A stretch of DNA of 13,100 nucleotides from Bacteroidia bacterium (lineage in GTDB: Bacteria; Bacteroidota; Bacteroidia; Flavobacteriales; Flavobacteriaceae), in NCBI GenBank assembly GCA_030429325.1, contig JAUICT010000019.1, positions 1 through 13,100 on the forward strand, written 5' to 3'. The notes below the pieces were generated by a model. It was not told the origin of the DNA. It did no database searches and saw only the letters and a program-made list of their open reading frames with translations. A program made the translations under genes and the position numbers. Numbering within the stretch: position 1 is the first letter of the stretch; every line of letters starts with the position of its first letter. Positions 1 through 6,659 of the stretch are shown in pieces.

Positions 1-54
1 CAAATTTCTAAAACTGATTATTTTTTCGTTTATTGGTCGACCCAATTGACAATT

Positions 55-142
55 AGAGAGGTGGCCGAGTGGTCGAAGGCGCACGCCTGGAAAGTGTGTA
101 TACACCAAAAGTGTATCGAGGGTTCGAATCCCTTCCTCTCTG
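55..142 (+). tRNA. tRNA-Ser (anticodon GGA)
   Basis: A complete class II tRNA cloverleaf can be drawn. The acceptor stem pairs AGAGAGG (55-61) with CCTCTCT (135-141), with discriminator G142. The anticodon stem 82-86/94-98 holds the loop CTGGAAA, giving anticodon GGA at 89-91, which reads UCC and UCU. The long variable arm typical of tRNA-Ser forms a 5-bp stem (101-105 with 111-115), and the T stem 118-122/130-134 encloses TTCGAAT. The 3' CCA is not encoded, since the next bases are CTA. No convincing promoter is visible in the 54 bases before it, so it may belong to a transcript starting outside the window. Confidence 0.97.
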
Positions 143-177
143 CTAGGTATTTTAATTTTTCAATTATAAAATTTTTA

Positions 178-185
178 TATCTTTA
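178..185 (+). promoter_or_regulatory. possible -7 box before exbB
   Basis: TATCTTTA resembles the Bacteroidota -7 element TAnnTTTG and lies 35 bases before the exbB start in an AT-rich gap. No good -33 TTTG is seen at the usual spacing, so this is weak; readthrough from the tRNA is the alternative. Confidence 0.25.
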
Positions 186-220
186 ACATTATTAACTAAC
201 TAAATTTAAGTTTAAGAGAA

Positions 221-955
221 ATGAAAAAAGTATCCTTTACTCTGGCTGCTGCCGGAATGTTTGTTTTGGGAACAACAACTGCATCGGCTGCTATGTTGCA
301 AGATGAAGCTGCTGCTGAAGCCAGCAAAGGTTTCACCCAAGTATTGAAAGAACAGTTTATTCAAGGAGGCCCTGCTTTTATGGGGATTGTACTTCTATGT
401 CTAATCTTGGGATTGGCTGTTGCCATTGAGAGAATTATTTATTTGAATTTGGCAACCACAAATTCCGCTAAACTAAAGCAGCAAGTTGAGGACGCCTTGG
501 CTTCTGGAGGTGTAGAGGCCGCCAAAGAAGTTTGTAGGAACACCAAAGGACCCGTTGCTTCCATCTTCTACCAAGGATTGGATAGAGCAGGTGAAGGTTT
601 GGAGTCTGCAGAAAAAGCTGTTGTAGCTTATGGAGGTGTACAGATGGGACAATTGGAGAAGAACGTTTCTTGGTTGTCTTTGTTTATCGCTATTGCGCCT
701 ATGCTTGGGTTTATGGGTACGGTAATCGGTATGATTCAGGCCTTCCAGAAAATTGCAGCGGTAGGTAACTTGAGTGCATCTTTGATTGCTGGTGATATCC
801 AGGTAGCACTTTTGACCACGGTATTTGGTCTTATTGTAGCGATCATCCTACAAATTTTCTATAACTATATCATTGCAAAAATCGATAGTATCGTAAACGA
901 CATGGAAGACTCCTCCATATCCTTGATTGATATGTTGGCAGCACACAAGAAATAA
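221..955 (+). CDS. exbB: MotA/TolQ/ExbB-family proton channel protein
   Basis: This is the 244-residue inner-membrane channel subunit that, with ExbD, uses the proton motive force to drive TonB- or Tol-type envelope machines. The first 23 residues look like a signal peptide ending in ASA-A, as is common in Bacteroidota members. Three further membrane helices lie at about 53-76, 150-174 and 194-218. The helix 2 segment APMLGFMGTVIGM (159-171) and the helix 3 segment LLTTVFGLIVAI (197-208) are the conserved pore-lining parts, with threonines at 167 and 199/200 where the family keeps polar residues. A cytoplasmic domain occupies roughly 77-149. Four ExbD genes follow on the same strand, which supports the role. 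Whether it serves TonB, Tol or another partner cannot be told from sequence; ExbB is favoured because Bacteroidota clusters of this layout are normally TonB-linked. Confidence 0.92.
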   Translation: MKKVSFTLAAAGMFVLGTTTASAAMLQDEAAAEASKGFTQVLKEQFIQGGPAFMGIVLLCLILGLAVAIERIIYLNLATTNSAKLKQQVEDALASGGVEAAKEVCRNTKGPVASIFYQGLDRAGEGLESAEKAVVAYGGVQMGQLEKNVSWLSLFIAIAPMLGFMGTVIGMIQAFQKIAAVGNLSASLIAGDIQVALLTTVFGLIVAIILQIFYNYIIAKIDSIVNDMEDSSISLIDMLAAHKK

Positions 956-981
956 TTACGGAACTAAAACTATCGAGAGTC

Positions 982-1419
982 ATGAATAAAATAATAAAAA
1001 TAGCGCTTATTGTCATCGGGTTGATAGCGGCCGTTCTTTGGTTCTCTTTGCCATCAGCTGATGATCCAAATGCCATCAGTAGTGGTGCCATGAACTTTAT
1101 GTTCGTAATCATGTACATATTGTTGGCCATAGCCGTCGTATCAGCAGTGTTTTTTGGACTCAAAAAGCTGTTGACTACGCCTGGAAGCATTAAAAAGGCC
1201 TTGTTCGCCATAGGTGGATTGGCCATAATCGTGGCGGTATCTTACGGACTTTCCTCAGATAACATGGCAGTTGTTGAGGCTATGTCCCAAAGAGGAATTG
1301 AAACCACAGAAGGTACTGTAAAGAACATTGGAATGGGACTGAATGTGTTCTTCATCCTAACGGTAGTTGCCGTACTTCTTATGGTACTGCCCGGATTGAA
1401 GAAAATGTTCGTTAAGTAA
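982..1419 (+). CDS. small four-helix membrane protein of the exbB-exbD cluster
   Basis: This 145-residue protein is of unknown function. It has four predicted membrane helices at about residues 4-22, 40-60, 73-90 and 121-139, with short charged connectors. The first helix follows a lysine-containing start (MNKIIK), so it may be a signal anchor. It lies 26 bases after exbB and 11 bases before the first exbD, so it is almost certainly cotranscribed with them. No catalytic motif is visible. By position it could be an accessory or assembly factor of the ExbB-ExbD complex, but that is inference only. A 118-residue reading frame on the opposite strand (870-1226) overlaps it and was judged spurious. 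Confidence 0.85.
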   Translation: MNKIIKIALIVIGLIAAVLWFSLPSADDPNAISSGAMNFMFVIMYILLAIAVVSAVFFGLKKLLTTPGSIKKALFAIGGLAIIVAVSYGLSSDNMAVVEAMSQRGIETTEGTVKNIGMGLNVFFILTVVAVLLMVLPGLKKMFVK

Positions 1420-1430
1420 AAAGTTAAGTT

Positions 1431-2036
1431 ATGCCTAGAAGAAAAGGAGCCCCGGAAGTAAATGCCGGTTCCATGGCAGACATAGCGTTCCTCTTGTTGA
1501 TATTTTTCTTGGTGACCACCACCATTGAAACTGATGCAGGATTAGATCGTATGTTACCGCCCATTGAGCCGCCTGAAGAAGACGTAATCATTAAGCAGAA
1601 GAACATTTTTACGGTGAACATCAACAAGAATGGTCAATTGCTAGTGGAGGACGAATTGATGGATCTGAAGAACTTAAGAAGTGCGGCTACCGCATTTCTG
1701 GAGAACAACGCAGATGGGAGCTGTAACTACTGTAAGGGTAGAAGGGATGCAGCTTCATCAGATAACCCAACAAAAGCCATTATTTCTTTGAAAAATGACC
1801 GGGAGACCAAATACAGTACCTATATCACCGTTCAAAACGAATTGGTAGGTGCCTATAACGATTTGCGTAACCGGGAAGCCCAGCGTCTGTACAATCAGGA
1901 TTTCACAAAAATGGAGGCTGAGTATTTAAATCCGGAAACGCCATCAGCAATTCGGGATGATTTAAAGGATAAGGTAAAGCGTATTCAGGATATGTTTCCT
2001 CAGAAACTGTCTGAAGCAGAAACATCAACCAATTAA
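1431..2036 (+). CDS. exbD: ExbD/TolR-family biopolymer transport protein, long form, copy 1
   Basis: This 201-residue ExbD-family subunit has one N-terminal membrane helix (about 16-34) and a periplasmic domain. The helix contains the family signature SMADIAFLLLIFFLV, and Asp17 matches the membrane aspartate needed for proton transfer in ExbD/TolR. The periplasmic part carries the usual strand pattern (NIFTVNINKNGQLLVED, 58-74) and then an insert with two cysteines, C98 and C101, in CNYCKG. It is longer than enteric ExbD (about 140 residues) because of this insert and a charged C-terminal extension (about 150-201). It starts 11 bases after the four-helix protein and ends 14 bases before a short ExbD. 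A close paralogue lies at 2688-3311. Confidence 0.93.
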   Translation: MPRRKGAPEVNAGSMADIAFLLLIFFLVTTTIETDAGLDRMLPPIEPPEEDVIIKQKNIFTVNINKNGQLLVEDELMDLKNLRSAATAFLENNADGSCNYCKGRRDAASSDNPTKAIISLKNDRETKYSTYITVQNELVGAYNDLRNREAQRLYNQDFTKMEAEYLNPETPSAIRDDLKDKVKRIQDMFPQKLSEAETSTN

Positions 2037-2050
2037 AACTAGAATTCAGT

Positions 2051-2533
2051 ATGGCTAAGTTTACAAAAAAGAAAGACGGGGATTTGCCAGCAGTTTCAAC
2101 TGCTTCACTTCCAGATATTGTCTTTATGTTGCTGTTCTTTTTTATGACGGTGACCACCATGAAAGATAGTTCCCTGTTGGTTGAGAATACACTTCCAAAT
2201 GCAACGGAAATCAAGAAGTTGGAAAAAAAGGATCGTGTAATTTATATCTATGTTGGTAAGCCTACCCAAGAGTACCAGAAAGTATTCGGTACGGAACCAA
2301 AAATTCAGTTAAACGATAAGTTTGCGAATGTAGATGAGGTAGGTACCTATATTTTGGCCGAACGTGCCAAAAAACCGCAGGAACTTCAAAATGTATTGAC
2401 TACTGCCCTTAAGGTTGACAAAAATGCCAATATGGGTCTTATAACCGATATTAAGCAACAACTTAGAGAAGTAAATGCCCTAAAGGTCAACTATACGACC
2501 TATGAAGGCGATGCTTTCAATAATTTGCAGTAA
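2051..2533 (+). CDS. exbD: ExbD/TolR-family biopolymer transport protein, short form, copy 1
   Basis: This 160-residue ExbD-family protein has a lysine-rich cytoplasmic N-terminus, one membrane helix (about 20-37, LPDIVFMLLFFFMTVTT) and a periplasmic domain. Asp22 is the conserved membrane aspartate. The KKLEKKDRVIYIYVG segment (55-69) begins the periplasmic fold. It lacks the cysteine pair of its long partner. It lies 14 bases after the long ExbD and is followed by a strong terminator, closing the first cluster. Pairing of long and short ExbD suggests a heteromeric ExbD, which is inferred from gene order. Its paralogue is at 3318-3797. Confidence 0.93.
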   Translation: MAKFTKKKDGDLPAVSTASLPDIVFMLLFFFMTVTTMKDSSLLVENTLPNATEIKKLEKKDRVIYIYVGKPTQEYQKVFGTEPKIQLNDKFANVDEVGTYILAERAKKPQELQNVLTTALKVDKNANMGLITDIKQQLREVNALKVNYTTYEGDAFNNLQ

Positions 2534-2555
2534 ACAATAACTTAGATTTAGTGGG

Positions 2556-2589
2556 AAACGCTCCAAATTTTTAATTTGGAGCGTTTTTT
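2556..2589 (+). terminator. rho-independent terminator after the first exbD pair
   Basis: A perfect 14-bp hairpin pairs AAACGCTCCAAATT (2556-2569) with AATTTGGAGCGTTT (2573-2586) around a TTT loop, and the T run continues to 2589. It begins 22 bases after the stop codon of the short ExbD. Its inner arm TCCAAAT/ATTTGGA recurs in the terminator at 3814-3848. Confidence 0.93.
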
Positions 2590-2614
2590 GTCTTTAAGTA
2601 ATTCTCTTTTTGTT

Positions 2615-2643
2615 TTTGGAATAGTTGTTGTTGCTTATCTCCT
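2615..2643 (+). promoter_or_regulatory. possible promoter of the second exbD pair
   Basis: A TTTG at 2615-2618 is followed after 17 bases by TATCTCCT (2636-2643), an imperfect match to the TTTG / TAnnTTTG Bacteroidota promoter. A promoter is expected here because a strong terminator lies just upstream, but the match is poor. Confidence 0.25.
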
Positions 2644-2687
2644 TGAGTACCAATAAGGAGTATCAATCCCAGCTAAACTTTTTAATT

Positions 2688-3311
2688 ATGAACAGGAATA
2701 GAGAGAATCCCGAAGTAAATGCGGGGTCAATGGCAGATATTGCTTTTCTGCTATTGATCTTTTTCTTGGTAACCGCAACCATACAGACCGATGTTGGTCT
2801 GGACAGAAAACTACCTCCTAAGGAAACCATTCCTCCTCCCCCCGTAAATGAACGTAATATATTTAGGTTAAGCCTAAATAAAAATGACGAGCTCTTTGTG
2901 GAGGATGGTATTATGGAATTGGAAGATCTTAAAATTGCTGCAATGGCATTTTTGGACAATGGAGGCGTTCCAAAAGGAAATGAGAATCATTGTGGGTATT
3001 GTAAGGGAACTGGAAGCCCTGATGCTTCTGATAATCCTGTAAAGGCCGTCATATCGTTCAATAGCGATCGCGAAGCTTCGTATGGAATGTATGTAAGCGT
3101 ACAGGATGCATTAACGGCAGCTTACAACGAATTGAGGAACAGGGAATCCCAAAGACTTTATGGGAAGAATTATGTGGATATGGAGGAATCGTATTATTCC
3201 GATGATATGTCCCATGAGGAGAAAATGGCCCTACAACGAGAGATTGAAACGATTCGGGATATGTTCCCTATGAAACTTTCGGAGGCAGAAACCATATCCA
3301 AACTAAACTAA
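2688..3311 (+). CDS. exbD: ExbD/TolR-family biopolymer transport protein, long form, copy 2
   Basis: This 207-residue ExbD-family protein is the tandem paralogue of the gene at 1431-2036. I count 32 of the first 40 residues as identical. The start at 2688 (MNRNREN) is chosen over an upstream in-frame ATG at 2625 because it aligns with the paralogue's start, and the 21 extra residues would add an atypical hydrophobic leader. The membrane helix (about 16-34) carries Asp17. A proline-rich stretch (48-52) follows, then the periplasmic fold, an insert with C102 and C105 (CGYCKG), and a charged C-terminal tail. It is followed after 6 bases by a short ExbD. It probably works with the same ExbB, since no second exbB is present; that is inference. 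Confidence 0.92.
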   Translation: MNRNRENPEVNAGSMADIAFLLLIFFLVTATIQTDVGLDRKLPPKETIPPPPVNERNIFRLSLNKNDELFVEDGIMELEDLKIAAMAFLDNGGVPKGNENHCGYCKGTGSPDASDNPVKAVISFNSDREASYGMYVSVQDALTAAYNELRNRESQRLYGKNYVDMEESYYSDDMSHEEKMALQREIETIRDMFPMKLSEAETISKLN

Positions 3312-3317
3312 GACATT

Positions 3318-3797
3318 ATGAAAAGCATTAGAAATAGTAAAAAAGCACAGCCTGCCATATCAACAGCAGCTTTACCGGACATTGTTTTTATTTTATTGTT
3401 CTTTTTTATGACGGTGACCACAATTAAGTCGGAAACATTGTTGGTGGACAATAACTTGCCCCAAGCGAACCAAGTAAAAAAGCTTGAGAAAAAGGATAGG
3501 GTTATTGAAATATATGTTGGAAGGCCCAATCAAGATTTGGCAAAAGTATTGGGGTCAGAACCAAGAATCCAGTTGAACAATAAAATTGCCCATATTAATG
3601 AAGTGGGCCCCTATGTTTTACAGGAACTGGCACAAAAGCCCGATGCCATCCGAAACCTGGTCACGGTTTCCCTTAAAATAGATAAGGAGGTAAATGTTGG
3701 GGTGGTGTCAGATATAAAGGAAGAGCTTCGTAAAGTCAATTTACTTAAGGTAAATTATACTGTCTTTCAAGGAAATTCCCAAGTAGGTAAACTTTGA
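3318..3797 (+). CDS. exbD: ExbD/TolR-family biopolymer transport protein, short form, copy 2
   Basis: This 159-residue ExbD-family protein is the tandem paralogue of the gene at 2051-2533. Its membrane helix (about 19-36, LPDIVFILLFFFMTVTT) carries Asp21. The periplasmic segment KKLEKKDRVIEIYVG is nearly identical to the copy 1 segment. At the DNA level the helix-coding stretch is also very similar, including the shared run TTCTTTTTTATGACGGTGAC, which suggests either strong constraint or fairly recent duplication. It lies 6 bases after its long partner and ends 16 bases before a terminator. Confidence 0.92.
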   Translation: MKSIRNSKKAQPAISTAALPDIVFILLFFFMTVTTIKSETLLVDNNLPQANQVKKLEKKDRVIEIYVGRPNQDLAKVLGSEPRIQLNNKIAHINEVGPYVLQELAQKPDAIRNLVTVSLKIDKEVNVGVVSDIKEELRKVNLLKVNYTVFQGNSQVGKL

Positions 3798-3813
3798 GGC
3801 AAAGAGTAGAGTC

Positions 3814-3848
3814 AAAAACAATCCAAATGTGTAATTTGGGTTGTTTTT
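3814..3848 (+). terminator. rho-independent terminator after the second exbD pair
   Basis: A 15-bp hairpin pairs AAAAACAATCCAAAT (3814-3828) with ATTTGGGTTGTTTTT (3834-3848) around a GTGTA loop, with one G-T pair and a terminal T run. It separates the exbD pair from the beta-barrel gene, which starts only 18 bases later, so some readthrough into that gene is plausible. Confidence 0.88.
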
Positions 3849-3866
3849 ATTTAGGAATAAAGTTTA

Positions 3867-4559
3867 ATGAAGCGCTACATAGTTCTATTCAACTTGTCAT
3901 TTTCCCTTTTTTCGTTGAACGCGCAGGAGGTGCAGGATCTAGATGCTGGGATTGATGAACGTTATCTTGAAGACCAATTCTATATCGGATTGGGATATAA
4001 CCTGCTTTTCAACAGACCCAATAATACGGTACAACGAAACCTTTCCTATAACCTGCAGACTGGTTTTATAAAGGATATACCACTTAACCTGAAAAGAAAT
4101 GTAGGCTTGGGAATTGGACTTGGGTATGCGGTGAATTCCTATTATAGTACTATTGTAGCTACCAAAGAAGGAGATGCTATTCTTTATGAGGTCATGGACC
4201 AAGCTGATTTCAACCGTAGTAAATTGGAAACACATGCGGTGGAGTTTCCCGTAGAGCTACGTTGGAGGACCTCAACACCTGAAGAATATAAATTTTGGCG
4301 TATCTACGCCGGAATGAAATTTGGGTATGTGTTTTCAGGACGGTCCAAACTTGTTATGGATAGTGGCTCAACAAGTTTTTCCAATACGGATATACGGCAG
4401 TTTCAATATGGTCTCATGCTTAATTTTGGGTACAATACGTGGAATATCCATGCCTACTATGGTCTAAATCCATTGCTCGATGAAAAGGTTCAGTTGCAAA
4501 ATGGGGAAAATATAGAAATGAGGGTGTTGCGTATTGGGCTAATTTTCTACATTCTATAG
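3867..4559 (+). CDS. outer-membrane beta-barrel protein, PorT-like
   Basis: This 230-residue protein has a typical Bacteroidota signal peptide (1-20, ending LNAQ, with cleavage near A19/Q20). The mature part alternates aromatic and aliphatic residues in many short strands (for example FYIGLGYNLLF, GLGIGLGYAV, IYAGMKFGYVF, YGLMLNFGYN) and ends in hydrophobic IGLIFYIL, as an outer-membrane beta-barrel would. It fits the broad PorT / porin-family group of flavobacterial barrels, some of which act in type IX secretion; I cannot say that this one does. It lies directly after the ExbD genes, so a link to energised outer-membrane transport is suggestive. No clear promoter is seen between the preceding terminator and its start. 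Its last six bases overlap the 3' end of the convergent gene. Confidence 0.8.
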   Translation: MKRYIVLFNLSFSLFSLNAQEVQDLDAGIDERYLEDQFYIGLGYNLLFNRPNNTVQRNLSYNLQTGFIKDIPLNLKRNVGLGIGLGYAVNSYYSTIVATKEGDAILYEVMDQADFNRSKLETHAVEFPVELRWRTSTPEEYKFWRIYAGMKFGYVFSGRSKLVMDSGSTSFSNTDIRQFQYGLMLNFGYNTWNIHAYYGLNPLLDEKVQLQNGENIEMRVLRIGLIFYIL

Positions 4560-5156
4560 CCAATATTTCAGTATGATTAGTTGGGAGCAAAGTCCAACAA
4601 GAAATCCAATAAGCAGTTCAGGCTTGCTATGGGCCTTCAAATATAATCGTGATGTGGCCACCAAACCCGTAAATAGTGTGAAGAGGCTAATGCCCAGGGT
4701 GATGTTCACCTCAAAATGGATGCTAAGTCCGATCATAAACATCAATATGCTACCCATGCCCAGCAAATGCATGCTGGTCTTAAACTTTAAAAACAATAAG
4801 ATGAGCGCGGTTGCTGTGGCGGTCAAAAGTCCGGTGAAAAAGTAAAAGAGCTCCTGTACGTAGTTATTGGGAATCACTTTGTATAATATCATTAAAAATA
4901 AGACGCAGCTTATATAGAGTGGGTATTTGCGTTCTTGGAGGGTAGGGAGGAAGATGGAATTGATGATCCCCAAATTTTTCAGGATAAGAAAAAAAATGAT
5001 CGGGATGATCACGGTTAGGATAAAAATAGGGAGGATGTTGCCGCTCTGAATCTCCAAGGTACTATAAGGGGCAATAAGAAAGTAAAGAACGGTTCCGCCA
5101 ACCGGAATAAACAACGGGTGGAACAAGTAGGAAACAATGTTGAAAAAATGGCGCAT
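4554..5156 (-). CDS. seven-helix membrane protein, degenerate PAP2-like
   Basis: This 200-residue hydrophobic protein has about seven membrane helices (near 13-30, 39-60, 77-96, 103-125, 129-148, 150-170 and 180-198). Residues 169-180 read SRLYLKAHSKPE, which matches the third PAP2 phosphatase motif SRx5Hx3D except that the last Asp is Glu180. TSMH (127-130) sits where PSGH would be, and RKYP (76-79) is a weak counterpart of the first motif. It may therefore be an integral-membrane relative of lipid phosphatases, possibly inactive or altered; this is inference from short motifs. Its ATG overlaps the rpoN stop by one base (TAATG on the minus strand), so it is probably translationally coupled to rpoN. 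Its 3' end overlaps the convergent barrel gene. Confidence 0.8.
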   Translation of the reverse strand: MRHFFNIVSYLFHPLFIPVGGTVLYFLIAPYSTLEIQSGNILPIFILTVIIPIIFFLILKNLGIINSIFLPTLQERKYPLYISCVLFLMILYKVIPNNYVQELFYFFTGLLTATATALILLFLKFKTSMHLLGMGSILMFMIGLSIHFEVNITLGISLFTLFTGLVATSRLYLKAHSKPELLIGFLVGLCSQLIILKYWL

Positions 5157-6613
5157 TAGATTTCCTTTCTTAACCGGGCCACAGGAATTCCCAATTGCTC
5201 CCTGTACTTGGCCACGGTCCTACGGGCTATTGGATAGCCTCGTTCCTTAAGGATTTTTGCCAGTTTATCATCCGTTAACGGCTTTCTCTTTTCTTCGTCG
5301 CCAATAACGGTCTCCAATATTTTTTTGATTTCTTTGGTGGACACATCTTCCCCTTGCTCATTTTTCATGGCCTCGGAAAAATAATCCTTGATGAGCTTGG
5401 TGCCATAAGGAGTATCCACATATTTGCTGTTGGCCACCCGGGATACCGTAGAGACATCCATGTCTATTTGGTCTGCAATGTCCTTTAGGATCATGGGGCG
5501 CAATTTTCGTTCATCACCGGTCAAAAAGTATTCCTTTTGATAGTTCATGATGGTGTTCATGGTGATGAAAAGGGTCTGTTGGCGTTGCTTAATGGCATCT
5601 ATGAACCATTTGGCAGCATCCAGTTTTTGCTTTATAAAAAGAACGGTGTCTTTTTGCGATTTGGATTTTTCTTTAGAGTCCTTGTATCCTTGCAGCATAT
5701 TGCTGTATTCTTTGGATACGTGCAGTTCAGGGGCATTTCTCCCATTCAGGGTGAGTTCCAGTTCCCCATCCACAATTCTTATGGAAAAATCGGGAACAAT
5801 ATGCTCTATCATTCGGGTATTGCCCGAGTAGGAACCTCCTGGCTTGGGATTCAATCTTTCAATTTCCCCAATGGCTTCTTTAAGTTCATCTTCGGTAATA
5901 TGGTGCTTTTGGATGAGTTTGGCATAGTGTTTTTTAGTGAATTGATCAAAAGACTTTTCCAATATATTGATGGCCAATTCAACCGAAGGCTTCTGTTCCT
6001 TGCGTTTTAGTTGGATGATAAGACACTCATCCAGTGAACGAGCGCCAACACCTGGGGGGTCCAATTCTTGGACCACTTTAAGAACGGATTCAATCTTTTT
6101 CTCATCCACATAAATGTTTTGGGTAAAGGCCAAATCATCCATGATATCGGGAAGTGGTCTACGGATATAGCCGCTTTCATCAACACTCCCTACCAAGAAT
6201 TCTGCAATGGCCCATTCCTCATCATCCAAATAAACCGTATTAAGTTGGTTGATCAAATATTGATTAAAGGAAATCCCAGCAGCATAGGGAATGCTCTTTT
6301 CTTCATCATCTGGACTATAGTTACTGGTTTGGGTGCGATAATCCGGGATTTCGTCATCGCTAAGATAGTCATCAATGTTGATGTCTTCTGCGGATATCGA
6401 CTCGTTGTCCGATGACTCATCATAGGTGTCATCAAATCCGTCATCCATAGTATCGCTCTCCGCCTTTCCACTCTCAAGGGCGGGATTCTCCTCCAGTTCC
6501 TGCTTCAATCGTTGCTCAAAAGCTTGCGTAGGGAGCTGAATGAGCTTCATGAGCTGAATCTGCTGAGGAGACAGTTTCTGGGAAAGCTTAAACTGTAGAT
6601 GTTGTTTTAGCAT
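5156..6613 (-). CDS. rpoN: RNA polymerase sigma-54 factor
   Basis: This 485-residue sigma-54 directs RNA polymerase to -24/-12 promoters and needs an AAA+ activator for opening; no such activator is encoded in the window. Region I (about 1-48) is glutamine- and leucine-rich (LSQKLSPQQIQLMKLIQLP). Region II (about 50-108) is unusually rich in Asp and Glu. The core-binding region covers about 110-300. A helix-turn-helix lies at about 377-396 (DIADQIDMDVSTVSRVANSK), and the RpoN box ARRTVAKYRE is intact at 463-472. Length and ends are normal for the family. It starts 46 bases after asnS, with no terminator between, so cotranscription with asnS is likely. Confidence 0.97.
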   Translation of the reverse strand: MLKQHLQFKLSQKLSPQQIQLMKLIQLPTQAFEQRLKQELEENPALESGKAESDTMDDGFDDTYDESSDNESISAEDINIDDYLSDDEIPDYRTQTSNYSPDDEEKSIPYAAGISFNQYLINQLNTVYLDDEEWAIAEFLVGSVDESGYIRRPLPDIMDDLAFTQNIYVDEKKIESVLKVVQELDPPGVGARSLDECLIIQLKRKEQKPSVELAINILEKSFDQFTKKHYAKLIQKHHITEDELKEAIGEIERLNPKPGGSYSGNTRMIEHIVPDFSIRIVDGELELTLNGRNAPELHVSKEYSNMLQGYKDSKEKSKSQKDTVLFIKQKLDAAKWFIDAIKQRQQTLFITMNTIMNYQKEYFLTGDERKLRPMILKDIADQIDMDVSTVSRVANSKYVDTPYGTKLIKDYFSEAMKNEQGEDVSTKEIKKILETVIGDEEKRKPLTDDKLAKILKERGYPIARRTVAKYREQLGIPVARLRKEI

Positions 6614-6659
6614 GGGGATTGATTTACAATCTTCCTACTTATAAATTTAAGAATTCCTT

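Larger units (their letters stand above)
1431..3848 (+). repeat. tandem duplication of the long/short exbD pair with terminator
   Basis: The order long ExbD, short ExbD, hairpin terminator occurs twice in a row (1431-2589 and 2688-3848). Long matches long and short matches short better than long matches short, and the terminator arms share TCCAAAT and ATTTGG. The simplest reading is duplication of the whole unit followed by divergence. Confidence 0.8.

Noticed and set aside
1..54. Promoter of the tRNA gene
   Set aside because: No TAnnTTTG or paired TTTG at a workable spacing was found in the short upstream stretch.
870..1226. 118-residue reading frame on the minus strand across the exbB/four-helix gene boundary
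   Set aside because: It is antisense to two well-supported genes in the same operon and has no recognisable domain; its hydrophobicity mirrors the membrane-protein genes opposite.
2625..2687. Upstream ATG extension of the second long ExbD by 21 residues
   Set aside because: The paralogue aligns from the ATG at 2688, and the extension would place an extra hydrophobic stretch before a conserved N-terminus.
2991..3020. CGYCKGTG as a DnaJ-type zinc finger
   Set aside because: Only one CxxC is present per protein, whereas DnaJ-type fingers need repeated pairs, so only a generic cysteine pair can be claimed.
5537..6010. 157-residue plus-strand frame within rpoN
   Set aside because: It lies wholly opposite a complete, conserved sigma-54 gene, and its Phe/Leu-rich composition is what complementing an acidic/lysine-rich gene gives.
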